From assembly GCF_002994745.2 (NCBI RefSeq), contig NC_037091.1, positions 4,705,501 to 4,769,500 of the forward strand: DNA of 64,000 nt, given 5' to 3'. The translations under genes were made by a program, and so were the position numbers. The number at the start of each line of letters is the position of its first letter. The stretch's first letter is position 1. Positions 11,724-23,510 of the stretch are shown here, piece after piece. The DNA comes from Rosa chinensis (Eukaryota; Streptophyta; Magnoliopsida; Rosales; Rosaceae). The notes beneath the pieces are model-generated. The model had not been told where the DNA came from and did no database searches. It was given only the letters and a program-made list of their open reading frames with translations.

Positions 11724-14306
11724 GTGAGTGAATATAGTTATCGTTACGTGTGGGTCTTGTAGTTTAAAAAGAAACTGGGAGCTTATTGATACAAATCCCT
11801 CATTGACACAGTTCACGGTTGTAACTATTACCTGACCAACTTTCTGTATTTCTAAAACACAAATGCTGGTCAACCTTGTCAAGTTTATAGACCTGTTGAT
11901 GTTTCTGGATAACATTTTGTCATATCACTCAGTTTTGAAAACCTGAAGCTATTTTATCAATTTCATTCATAGTAGGAAAGCTGGATAGTTGAAAGTTCCA
12001 TAAGATGATGTCTTTACTAAACCACTTCTGAAAAGTATAAACAAAGAGAGCTAGAGTCCATAACCTTAAGCCTATATTGTTCAGACTTCAAAGGTTTTCC
12101 TAGTCAGTCTGAGGAACCATAGAAGTTAATTCTCAAGCTAGGAGCTGTTTGAGGAATGAGGTACAAGAATCAGGATACAAGTAATGTTGATATGTACAGG
12201 TTACAATAGTTCTTGAGCTACAATATAGACCCACATTAGTTCTCTCAGTTATATGGCATAAGTATTTATAAATATATGGCATAAACATTAATAAATATAG
12301 GCCTAGAATAGGTCTCTCAGATATTAATTATTAGATTGTCTGTAATTAAGTATTTGGATTTGAAGTCTAAACCGTCTAATATTGGGAAAATATACTTCCC
12401 CTGAATCCTGATCTTAAGAAGTAGCTTTATCATAATTGCTAATATACTTACTTTTGCATGATAGTGCTGTTGACAGAGGATATTCATATTCTTTTCAGTT
12501 CTTATAAAAAGCTTAAGTAGAGGATATGGACATGTATAAGCAAGAGATTGCATAGCTATCCAAGTCAAACAAGGATGTAGCCTCCTCTTTTATTTTTTAA
12601 CCTTGGTTATAAATGTTGGTACCTAGAGTATTATGGTTGTTTTATTTTGTCTCACGTACAGCCAGCGGGCACGGCCTGAGGGAGACTCTATTTTATAGCC
12701 TATTTTCTCGCTTGCAAAGTGTATAAAACAAGAGCTATTGACTCTGAAATAATATGGCTCTATTTTCAATGATCTGTGCTTGAGAAATGTGATAGCTTGT
12801 AAAGTGTGTGACTGTTTCAATTATCTGACTGTAGGTACAACTTTTGCAGCTGTCTTGACCCAGGCAACACTCACAGTAGGTTTCCAGTCCTTAGATGCTG
12901 GGGTAATTTAGTTTTTATCCGGCATTTTGTCTTTGTGGTAGTGTTTATTCTAGAAGCATTGTTATTAGGATGCTATTATTGAGAATGCACAAAGAATATT
13001 AAATAACTGATTGCTTGACATTGTTGGATCATTTATATATTTTTCAAACTGATTTAACTAGCATATAGGATAATCTGATGGGAAATGGAATTGATTTTTC
13101 AGTCTGAAGTTTTCGCTGTTGAATGTAAAGGACAACTCTAATCGAATGTAAAGGACATAAACTGTAGATACTAAGTGAAAATATTTTTTATTTTTTGAAG
13201 TTCATAATACCTCTTACTTCATAATAATGTCTCAATTTCATAGACTTTTTGAAGTTCATAGATTTTCGGCTGCCCGTTTTACCTGCTAAGAGTAAACCAT
13301 ATGAATTCAGGGACCATTTAGTTTCCTCTTAAGATTTCCTTTGCTTGTCTTGTTTTTCTACGATTTCTTTCCTATAAATATTAAATGGTGTGTTATCCCT
13401 GTAATACAGATTTGGTTGGATTGCAGTTTTCATTGTTGGCTAATAAGTAATTGTTGATGGATTCTTGACTGGTTGGATGATGTGAGGGATGCTCTCTATA
13501 TTTGATGCAAGGGGGAAGTTTCAGCAGTACATAAGGTAGACAGACAGCAATCTATCCATTTCTTTACAACAGTTTCTTCCTTTCTCTTCTTTCACCTGTT
13601 TATCAGGTATCATGTTTCTGATTGTTCTTCATGGCTTCATGACTAAAGAACATGTACTTGAGAACTATTGATGTCCTGGCATCAAGGCTTTACTTCTATT
13701 ACTCTCTTAGCTATGAATATACTAGTGATCTCGCATAAATTAGAGGGTGAGTTGTATCTTATGATTCTTTTTTATGTACAAATGTCTCGATGTTAAGAAC
13801 AAGGTCTAATTAAATGGTTTGTAGTAGAAGAGACTGAATTTGAACTGCATAAGAATAATAAAGGTACCTTCAATCCGAGTCAGATGGAGCCTCACCTCTC
13901 TAAATATATGGGTTTGTAGTATACCAATTTTCCATGAATTGGGTGTAAATATGCCATGTTGCTATTAGTATTTCTTTTCTCTGTTGATACAAACACTAGT
14001 TACTAAGGTGTTGTAGTGTACTTGCGTTTCCAAATCATATCAATGATAATTCCTATCTCTATCTCTTTCTGCCTATTTATTGATTTTTCCATTGTGTGGA
14101 GTCCAATATTTGAAGCTTTAAACTTTTGGGTAGATGTAAGACATCTAATTTAAGATGCATTCATACAAAAATGGTAGGCTCGGTCGCCAACAGCTGTGGT
14201 ATACATGACTGAAAAATGACCCTAAACCTTGTTAGGAGTTATTCTACCATTTCCAGAATTTATATTATTCAGAACTGGGTATGGGACTGAATTGGGTTTT
14301 GATCAG

Positions 14307-14452
14307 GTGGGCAGGCTCCAGGATGGCAAGATGTGCAGCCTCATGATCCTCAAGTTCAAGACGCAGCCAACCATGTTTTGAAGAGCCTTCAACAAAAGTC
14401 CAATTCATTATTCCCTTATGAGCTTCAAGAGATTGTCCATGCTAAGGCAGAG
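14307..14452 (+). pseudogene. Captured exon of a phytocystatin, C-terminal (legumain-inhibitor) domain
   Basis: An open block of 48 codons reads GQAPGWQDVQPHDPQVQDAA, continues through an NHVLKSLQQK stretch, then SNSLFPYELQEIVHAKAE. This matches the start of the C-terminal cystatin-like extension of long plant cystatins. That domain carries the SNSL motif known to act on legumain-type asparaginyl endopeptidases, and the motif is intact here. It is bounded by TTTTGATCAG and by the donor-like GTCAGT. The N-terminal papain-inhibiting cystatin domain and the following exon are not present, so the fragment cannot make a complete inhibitor. Confidence 0.85.
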
Positions 14453-15319
14453 GTCAGTAGTGATTTCCTTCAATGTGTTTTTTTTTTTTTGCTTATCTAT
14501 CGTTGATATGTTGAGCTCGATAGTTGGGGTAGCTATTGGTTATGTTTATTGGCTAAGCCTGTTTTGATGTTCTGACTCTTCCTGCGTTTGACACCCAAGC
14601 TGAACCAGTGGGGCATTTCATGATTTTCGAAAAACCTATACTTCTTGTTTTTCTCTCAGTTTTTGATATCTTAAAGGAGACTCTTCAATGATCATTTTGA
14701 ACATGGTTTCGTGAAAAAAGGAGTTAAAATGAGATACTTATGCTATTTTGAAGTTACTGCACTGTTTCAGGATTTCTGCAGAATTTAGCATTTCAGTCAC
14801 TTTGGATTCTTGTTTGACCATCCATTTGAACTACGAATAGCATGAAACTATGCAAAATAGTATATTTGCATGTCTACTTGAAATCTGAAAAGTTGTGCTT
14901 AAAATCACTGAAAGAATAGTTGTTGGTGAATTTTTCTTTCTTGTTACCAGTTTTCTGAAATTGTCTCAAGCATGCAGCTTATTGTTACTCTTAGAATGCT
15001 TATGAGTATGTTTGTAGGATTTTGGGTATTTCCGGCAATTTTTATGGTTTTAGTTCATGTTTTTTCGACTTGGAAATCAAACCCTTTCGATTATTTTTTG
15101 TATAACTGTTTTAGATTTGAAAGGGGTTTTCTTGGTCTTCATAGATGCATATAAACACGGTGCATTTTTAGCTATTCTGGTGCTATACTTGGGGAGTTCA
15201 GTCTGTTTTCCAAATTATCCTTTGTATAAATGAAATTTTAATCATTCATGCTCTTTTTTTCCTAATGAAATTACCTTCTACTAATGTTTACTTTTTAATA
15301 TCTTTTGGTGCATTTTTAG

Positions 15320-15568
15320 GCTATGGATTCATTTGAGCCCTATGGAAATGGATCAAATGGAGAGAATGGCGCAAATGTAGAAAACGACGCAAATGGAAAT
15401 GGGGCAGAGAATGCATTGCCACCCCCACCCCATGTTATCCCTCCAGATGTTGTTCCATTGCATGCTCCGACAGATATTACACCTGAACCTTTTGTGCGCC
15501 TACCAATTGCTAGGCGAGGCCTTGGAACAAAAGGGCAAAAGATTCCTCTGCTGACTAATAGATTTAAA
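15320..15568 (+). pseudogene. AGO4: Captured N-terminal exon of an AGO4-clade Argonaute
   Basis: After a polypyrimidine tract and CATTTTTAG, the exon starts GCTATGG with an ATG at 15323. The protein starts MDSFEPYGNGSNG, has a PPPP.VIPPDVVPL stretch, and ends ARRGLGTKGQKIPLLTNRFK. This is the N-terminus of AGO4/6/9-type Argonautes, the siRNA-binding effectors of RNA-directed DNA methylation. Homology stops after FK at 15568. Four more codons and a stop (15583) are element sequence. About 82 residues of a roughly 900-residue protein are present, so the PAZ, MID and PIWI domains are all missing. The native start codon and upstream intron are kept. Confidence 0.88.
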
Positions 15569-15769
15569 TCTCTTACTATTTGAACATATATAGGCAACAG
15601 CTATAAATCTTGTGGGGTGAGGATGCATTCAAAGATGAGCATACAATCAGCTTCTACATGGAGCCTAAAGTGTTTAGATTACTCATTTGATGGTTTACAA
15701 TGTTTGTATTTGATGACCTACTGTTCATTTTGTACGTAAATGGAACAAATGAATGCACAATCTAATTCC

Positions 15770-16335
15770 AGAATGGGATGTTCAAATGATCATACAACAG
15801 ATTAGATATAATGATCACTGCCTGTTGTCTAAATGGCCAAAAATGGGACAGAAATACATTGCAATCAATCATATCACATATCGGTTTTTAACGAATCAGT
15901 GTCTTCTGATTTACACTCAGACAATAGAATTAATTGAACTCTGTTGTCCTACAAGTTAATCACATAACAGAAGCAATTGAACTCTGTTGTCCTAAAGTTA
16001 ATCACACAACAGATATAGTCTAAGAACTGAAGTTTGAAGAGCAATCAGACAACAGACAAAATAAAAAAATGTTGTCTGACATGCTTAACATACAACAGTT
16101 GCAAACTGGCACTGTTGTCTGAAGACGCCCCTCAACTGCTACGCAGCTGCTCTGGGCATCTGCTGAGCCATCTGCCGAGCTATCACACAACAGTTATAAC
16201 ACATACCTGTTGTCTGTGTGTTTATCACACAACTGTGTTCCACCGTTGTCTGATTTTTCATCAGACAACGGCTCACTCTACAACGGTGGGTCTTCAAATC
16301 ACACAACGGTTTTCTGCCATTGTATGATAACAAAA
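15770..16335. repeat. Right subterminal repeat region of the CACTA element
   Basis: About eighteen words of ACAACAG, CTGTTGTCTGA and ACAACGG type in both orientations, ending just before AATTGGTGTAGTG. They pair with the same words at the left end. Confidence 0.8.
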
Positions 16336-17914
16336 TTGGTGTAGTGTAGGAGTTTCCATTTTCGGAAACTTACTATTTCCATTTTCAGTTTTACCATTTC
16401 CGGAAAATCAGAATCCTCCGTTCTCTCTCATTACCCGCGCTCAACCCGACTCGAACCAGGTGATCAGACTCGGTTTTTCTGAAGAGCTCTGGCCATCTCC
16501 GGCAACAAGACTTTCCAGATCAGTTCGCCTCCTCCGTGCGCTCCTCCCTGTGGTGTTCTCTAGCACCGATTCTCGATGGTGGTGGCGATAGAAGGAGGTA
16601 CAGATTGGTGTTTTCGGATCCGGTCGGAAATCCTTGTTCCGACGTCGGCGGGGCTTCAAGTTGAGCATGGGGAGCTCAGAGCAGCCTCCTTGATCGATCC
16701 TTGGTGGTTGTTTGGATCGATTCACGTGAAACTTTGTTCAACTCGGATTGGATTACTGTTCACGGCTTGTGAGGTAGTTTTCGACCCTTTATGCTTGTTT
16801 TCTGACTTCGAGCTAGTTATGAAAGTTCACAAGCATGCTTAGATGAAGAACTTTGATGTTGGGAGTTTTGTGAAATATTGAGTTTTGGCCGGCGGCGGAG
16901 CGCCACCGCCTGTGGCTGCGTTCCGGCGGTGTTCCAAAAACTTAAGGAACTGTTTTTAGTGTTATATATGTTCTACTCGTTGATACGAGCGTTTCGATAT
17001 ATAATATGCAAATTTTGGAGTTCGTATGGAATTGTTATGATTTTTGCCGTTTCATATCGGTGAAATTACTCGTTCCGTGAGGATTCGAGCGTCCGATCGA
17101 CTTGTGGTTTGGTCACATCGGTCGTAGATGTATTCTGGAGACATTGGATGGTCTTGGATGTGGTTTTGCCTCGATTGGCGCCACTTTGGGGATTTTAGTT
17201 CAAAACAGGGGTTTCGAACTTAAATCAAATGTGAATCGTTACTGATTGAGATCATTGGTGATTAGGTGCTTCTAAAGGTGAATTGGACGAGTTGTTGGTG
17301 ATATTGTTAGTTCAGTTTTGTATAGAAGACGCAGGGGATTCTGAGGTGAGTAATCTCACGAAGTTCATTCACGAACGGGTTCACCATATTGTTTTGAGAG
17401 TTATTTAGTTAACTGCAAACTATAGTTGGTATCAGTAGGCATTCCTGAGCGGATGACTACGTATATATATATTTACGTGAAATAAATATGTATTGGTGGG
17501 TTTGTGGATTTGTGAAAACAATATGCATGAAATGATGCTTTTTATTGTTTTGGGTTGTGGCTTTTGGAAAACAAATTATTGTGGAAATGTTGATTTCGAT
17601 TTGTTTTGAAAAGCGTTGTGATTTGTGTATTTGAGGAACATTTTAGTTCGCGGGTGGTTTATTTAAATGTGGGTCTTGTACCGGGAGTAATTGATAGGGA
17701 TCAATTACGGAGAATCTTTCATTTTAGATTCGTGTAACATTTTGGGTCCATTGTGACTCCTTTAATGTTTTGGTATTTATACCGCGGGTCCAAAGACTTA
17801 CGAGTCAAGGATCGTGGGTCACGAAATGTGATTGTGGGTGGGAAAATCAAGACTTCACGCCTTTGGCCGGGTTAGTGAATACTATCAGTTAGAGCTCTAG
17901 TCTGTCCGCCGTGC

Positions 17915-18425
17915 TTGTTTATTGATTTAAACGTGTGAGTTTATCTCGTGATTTGTGTGGGTTTATCCCGTGCTTGTTTATTGATTTAAACGTGTGAGTT
18001 TATCTCTTGATTTGTGTGGGTTTATCCCGTGATTTGTTTATTGATTTAAACGTGATTTGTGTGGGTTTATCCCGTGCTTGTTTATTGATTTAAACGTATG
18101 AGTTTATCTCGTGATTTGTGTGGGTTTATCCCGTGCTTGTTTATTGATTTAAACGTGTGAGTTTATCTCGTGATTTGTGTGGGTTTATCCTGTGATTTGT
18201 TTATTGATTTAAACGTGATTTGTGTGGGTTTATCCCGTGATTTGTTTATTGATTTAAACGTGATTTGTGTGGGTTTATCCCATGATTTGTTTATTCATTT
18301 AAACATGATTTGAGTGAGTTTATCTCGTGCTTTGTTTATTTATTTAAATGTGATTTGAGTGAGTTTATCTCGTGCTTTGTTTATTGATTTAAACGTGATT
18401 CGTGTGAGTTATTCTCGTGATTGGT
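17915..18425 (+). repeat. Minisatellite in solo LTR A2 (TTTATTGATTTAAACGTG)
   Basis: Roughly ten imperfect units of TTTATTGATTTAAACGTG alternating with GATTTGTGTGGGTTTATCCC. It lies directly after the conserved TTAGAGCTCTAGTCTGTCCG block, where other copies carry unrelated arrays. Confidence 0.8.
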
Positions 18426-18879
18426 GTGAGTTGTGTGTGGTTTGAGTTACTCATACGGGCTTGCAAAAGCTTACCAAGTTTGTTGTGTGGCAACCCGGTA
18501 CACCATTCAAACGGTGTAGGGGAAAATCCTGCAGGTCAGGGTAATCGTGGCTGAAACTGAGGCAGCGAGCTAGCAGCTTTACGGTAGGAAGCCAATTTTG
18601 TGACTTTACCGTTATTAAGACTTCCGCTTGTAGTGAGCTCTGAGGAGCATTTACGTCTTATCTTGTTGTTGACAATTTAATTCGTAAGCTTGTGTAATAT
18701 ATAACTCTATGGAGCGAGTGTATATTAATTTTGAGGGTTCAGGGCATCAGTATGTACTTGGTTTAAAGGGAAAAAGATTCCAGGTATTTTGTATTGATGA
18801 CTGAACGTGCACGCATGTATAATTATGAGATTATATATATCGATTTTCATGTGTGTAAAATCAGGGGCGTGACAAAAAC

Positions 18880-20660
18880 GTTAGAGACTTGGAAATCCGC
18901 CGCCAATTATTTTCGAACAATGTTAAATTAACAATTAACCTAGTTTCAATTACTAAGGCATGAACAGAAATCGACCAAGAAACAAGTGGGAGCAGATCAT
19001 GTCCTTTATTAATGTTTCCCTAATTACTTAGTCTACGTGAACGCACAATAGCTAAGCCTATCAAACATGCAATCAAGGTATAAAATGCTATCCTATCAAC
19101 AACACATATAGTGTCAACATATTTGAAGCATTAAGATCTCATGGAAACGATTGATTATAGAGTTGTAGTCTAGTGTGGAACGCCTGCCTAGCATGCATGC
19201 TCTTCTAGTTGTTTAAAACATCAACTTTTGTCCAAAGCCTTGCATACTTGTGGATTAGAAAACAAGATGATTAAGTGAATTATTTTCTAAACCTTGCTCT
19301 AATTACACGCATAAATCCTATGTTGGCCACCATAAAACAAACACATGCAAAAGTTTTCAATCAATCAGAATTAAACAACCAATCCATACCAAAGATCAAG
19401 AAACTAGATTTAAACAAACATATGTTCTACATAATTGGGGCTTCAAACTTCGCCCCTAACAAAAAGTAACTAGCCACACATCGTCTTAAATTCAACAAAT
19501 AAAAACATGAGTATTAAATTACAAGATGATAAAAACCATAAAAGGGAGAGTATGAGAGCCACGAATTCACTTTTAGGCAGCCTTGGATGCAGGCACTTCT
19601 TCAAGATGGTTCACGGCGAAGCTTGATGGAAGATGGATGATGATGTGCATGGTTTTTGCTCTTGAAGACTTGGGAATTTTAAGACTTAATTTGTGTACTA
19701 GGGTTTGGGAGCAGAAGATGGAGCTGTAGAGTGGTGCTTTTCAACATGTTCAGAGCCTCTATATATATGGAATACACAACCCAAGTTTCCTTTTCCAATT
19801 CTGCTTTGAAAGCCTCCCCTAGTTGCTTGAGGATTCCTCTACTTGGTGCACAATTAAATGATTTTCAAGCCTTAGTAGTCTTCCCAAAATCTTGAGGGAT
19901 CATTCTAGAACTCTCCTTGATATTTGAAGCATCAATAACCTTCCAAAAATGCCCTAGAAATCCGTCCAAAGAAGAGTCTCGGCCATTATGCCATGTTTTG
20001 ACTAGGATTCGATTTCTGACTCTGAAGCTTCCTTCTTGCACAAGGAACGACTTCGTCTTGACAATTTTCTGGATGGTTCTTGACTCCCACGTGTTCTATG
20101 ACATCACATATTCTAGATTGATCAACAATATTCTGGAAAAACTCCAAGTAAATCGCCGGAACAGATCTCCCAAAAAGGTTCGTGAAAAGCTGACAGTTTC
20201 TGCCTTATCAGGAAACCAAATTTGAGCTTGGTTTCCTACTGCCTCGTTGACACTTCTGACCCGTTCTTTAGCTGTAGTTGAATTATAACATCCTGTATTC
20301 AAGGATCGCTGGCCCTTTCTACAAAGATGCAACTGAAAGAATGCAAGAATTGCTCCTCAAAACTGTTCCCATAAAGCTGATTCTGAAACTGCAGTTTTCT
20401 GCTTTGCAGCAACTGTTTTGCACAAAGATTTCCGTGGACTTCCCTTGTAATTTCCGGCCAAACGGTTGATCAAACTTGGTCCTTTGCATCAGTAATTCAT
20501 GATCCATGGCTTCGTTGCTCCCTTTAAGCTCCTATTTCTCTTGAATCACTCCACAAACTACCTAAAAAGAAAACAAAGTTAAAACTGACTTTTTAAAGGA
20601 AATAACTAAGAAAAGTGTAAAGAATTGCACACTATATTTGTCGCATTTATGCTCCTATCA
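18880..20660 (-). other. Right part of solo LTR D, no gene
   Basis: Non-coding. It continues from 9713 after the A2 insertion. The short open frames here have no recognisable protein. Confidence 0.45.
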
Positions 20661-20665
20661 ACTAT

Positions 20666-23302
20666 CCTTGTTTTGTCCTATAATTCTCTACTCTTTGCTA
20701 TTTGAATTTTGTAATTTTGATGTTCATGAATGTGGGTTGTGAGTAGTTAATTACTTTTGGGGGCTAACTCTAGCTCAATTTTGATGTAATTGACATATTT
20801 TTCAAGTGATAAATAATGTATTTTCATATGGGTGCACTCTAATTACTATGTTAATTGATTCTTGATGTATGAATTTAGGGAATTAACCACTCTCTTTGTT
20901 ATGTGTTGAGATTTGTGATGTGTGATACAATTGGTGGTTCTTTTGTTCACTAGCTTCACGTAATTAGTGTGGTGTGTCAAGTAGTTACTTAATCAAGAAT
21001 TAATGATTGCCTAGATTCCTATTTTCTTGTGCCCTTTGCCTTTAATCCTAGATGTTGTGGCCCTAACAAGGCATAATGATTAGCGTTAGAGAGTTCATTC
21101 TTGCCTTAACCGAAAGAATGGATACCAAATAAGAAAAATTGACTTAGTGGCCTTAACCGGCATTAGGTAGAGAACTACGTAATCGTTATATTCTAGGTTT
21201 TAACTATTGCATGCTTAAATCCCTAATTTCTAGAGCTCTACGCCTTTAGTTCATGTTCTGGTAGCCCTGGTATAAGGTACTAATTCATGAGTTAGAGAGT
21301 TCATATTTGTCCTAACCGAAAATGTGAATACCTCAAGGAAATTCGGCTTAGTGGCCTTGACCGGCATTAAGTACGGGATTTGGTTCTCATGAAGATATGT
21401 TTGTTTGCTTGAAATATGTTTGTTGCATTGAAATTGCTAGAGAGTGATCCCTAGTACCCAAAATCTCTCTATTTCATTTTTCTTCATTTTTAATTGTTGT
21501 TGTTCATTTAGTTTTTGGTTTAGTCTTTTAGAAAAATAAAATCACAATTTTGAATGACAATTTTTACCTCATTGTAAATAGCCACCACTAGGTTCTTAGT
21601 TTTGATTAGGCTTTGGTTTTTGCTAAGGCTTGGTGCCTTAGATTAGCGTTTTTATTTTATTTACTTTATTTTTCTTTTGTTTGCTTAGTGACTCTTGTTC
21701 CGACTACCTAAGGATTGTGGGTTAGCCACTAATCTCCGTGGAACGATAACTTTGGACACAATATTTCCCTATCTTGACAACGATACGTATGCTTGCGTAA
21801 ATGGGTATCAAGTCAACCAGACTCATAAGTGGCTTTCCATTATAATTTTTAGCTATCTCGCTCCTAAATATAGAGAGCGAGATGAGCCTCTCTATAATTT
21901 AAAACATTCCTTTTGAGTTATTTTATATAAATTATAAATACATTTAAACTATTTAATCTTCATTTAAAAAGTAATATAAATTCAAAATTAGTTAAAATAG
22001 AGAGCACTGTTACAGACGTATTTCTAAAGTGGCTAGCTAAAATGGTTTTTTAGCTGCTTTGGCTAAAATTTGACTAAAAAATGGCTAACATTGCTAAAGA
22101 TACTCTAAAAGGGATAAATCACCCAAAGTCAAGTCAATGTAGGATATGTAGTTGTAAACAAAAACAAATTGTAATTTTTAACATAGTTCATTAGTTCTGT
22201 TGCAACAGACCCAAAAGAAAAAGAAAAAAAAGAATCATAGTTCTGTAATACAAAGGCTTGTTTAAGAATCAATATACAAAACTCTCTCTCTCTCTCTCTC
22301 TTCTGGGTTTTCATCATCTTCTTCAAGTTTTCTTATATTTCTAGCACACGAAAGGTAATAGTAAGGAACAAAAGACACCAAACTAGATAAGCTGTGACAA
22401 AATTGCAGTAGTATGTTTTCTCATAAAATTGCAGTAGTATGGTCTCTCATAAATTGCAGTAGTATGTTTTCTCTTATCTATATATATTATACTATATACT
22501 AAAGCGCTAGAGTCCCATGAACAGCATTCCTCTAAGTGATTGTACTGTTTTTCCCCTACCTCGAGTTGTGTTGTTTTGGCACCGATTGGAAGTGGTGGAA
22601 AGCACAATTCGAGCAGAGAAAAGAGAGTAGAGGAATAAGGGAGAGAAGAAGAAAAGGGGGACGAGAAGAAAAGAAGAGGTGGAGAATTGGGATTGAGATT
22701 TTGCTACGCAACCAATGTCTCAAGGTCTTTTGCTTTGAGTTTTCGTCGATCACATGGAGTTTTTGTATGTGGGTATTGCGTATTATAATATCTTATGGGG
22801 GGTTGTTGATTCTGGGGTTGAATGTTTCTTCTATTGTGGTATAATCGACTCCCAGAACAAATCCTAGGTGAGTTCTAATGCATTAATTTTTTATTCTCTT
22901 TCATCATTCAAGGTTTATTTTTATTCCTATTTCCTTCAACTCTTCCCGTTTACTTCGAACTCTGAGTCTGGACCATCTGCACCATAAACTCAATTGTTAG
23001 AACCATCCCAAGTCGGCTTATCGCAGTGAAGTAAGTTTGAGCTTGGCGGTTTGTGCTGGTTTGAATCTTGCTCCTCTTTCTATAATTATTTTGATCAAAT
23101 TTTTTTTTTTGAAGCGAGTAATTTTGCCATGTACTGGTGGAATAAACTATGAGTGTATAAGACTTACTGACCAAAAAATTTGCGGCATCGCGCGGGCCTA
23201 AATTTCCTAATAGAGTCTGAAATTGTAGCTTATCTGGGTAGCATATGATCAGCTTTTGCCCTCCTTAATCATGTGTTTGTGTCTTAAACATAAAAGAACG
23301 TA
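20666..23302. other. Intergenic sequence without a recognised gene
   Basis: From 20666 to about 21830 this reads like the non-coding part of an old LTR retrotransposon, for example CCTTAACCGGCATTAGG twice (about 21151 and 21354). From about 21840 to 22110 it is AT-rich with repeated TAGCTA/TTGGCTAAAA words like the end of a small DNA element. A (CT)n run lies near 22281-22300. The 22500-22870 stretch is purine-rich and open in places but matches nothing I know. Confidence 0.35.
22399..22475. repeat. Three-copy 26-27-bp tandem repeat
   Basis: AATTGCAGTAGTATG followed by TTTCTCAT or a close variant occurs three times in a row. Confidence 0.7.
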
Positions 23303-23307
23303 CATAC

Positions 23308-23510
23308 TAAAGAGATTTGATGGTGTGAATAATATGTAATAACTTCGATTCATTCAGAATGATTTACAACGTTTTATACAACAAAGATGCTAATTCTATC
23401 CATAATTATAGGACTAACTATAGTAATACAAATCTCTTAATTAACTTGTGATGACACAGAAGATCCCAATAACGAAGACTCTAGATCATATGAGATTCCT
23501 TTCCTCAATA
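23308..23510 (-). repeat. Copia 3' LTR
   Basis: 203 bp, matching 29778-29980 with about two substitutions. It runs TATTGAGG to CTCTTTA on the minus strand. Confidence 0.92.

Larger units (their letters stand above)
10020..16346 (+). mobile_element. Pack-CACTA-like DNA transposon carrying three host gene fragments
   Basis: The termini are perfect inverted repeats: CACTACACCAATT at 10020 and AATTGGTGTAGTG ending at 16346. This is the CACTA (En/Spm, CMC) signature. The flanking triplets are TAT and TAG, a degraded 3-bp TSD. Both ends hold dense subterminal motifs in both orientations. No transposase domain was recognised, so it looks non-autonomous. On the plus strand it carries, in order, a pyrimidine-rich leader (about 10690-11120), a small unidentified exon-like block, and fragments of RPN3, a phytocystatin and an AGO4-clade Argonaute. 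Intron-like sequence flanks the fragments, so the fragments were taken from genomic DNA and not from mRNA. Confidence 0.88.
9714..18874 (+). mobile_element. Solo LTR A2, interrupted by a CACTA element
   Basis: It starts TGTGATGCCCCGG and ends CAGGGGCGTGACA, with a perfect TSD AAAAC (9709-9713 and 18875-18879). Without the 6.3-kb CACTA insertion it is about 2.83 kb. The insertion sits in the TATAAATA box of the LTR at about 10011, so the LTR promoter is split. The second half (16350-18874) keeps the GAGGTGAGTAATCTCAC block near 17343 and the TTAGAGCTCTAGTCTGTCCG block near 17890. Confidence 0.9.
9368..20660 (-). mobile_element. Solo LTR D (TGATAGGAGC...GGGCATATCA), interrupted
   Basis: On the minus strand it begins TGATAGGAGCATAAATGCG (at 20660) and ends GGGCATATCA (at 9368). 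It is flanked by ACAAT (9363-9367) and ACTAT (20661-20665), a TSD with one mismatch. About 2.1 kb of its own sequence remains after removing the nested A2 LTR (9714-18874). Its parts are 9368-9713 and 18880-20660. They have no reading frame worth calling, no PBS and no PPT, so a solo LTR fits best. The superfamily is not determined. Confidence 0.6.

Noticed and set aside
13420..13545. Possible further exon in the CACTA element (SIFDARGKFQQYIR in one frame)
   Set aside because: No convincing protein match and no paired splice sites, so it is left uncalled.
22536..22844. 102-codon open frame in purine-rich DNA
   Set aside because: Low-complexity Arg/Glu/Lys composition, no recognised domain and no supporting splice or promoter structure.
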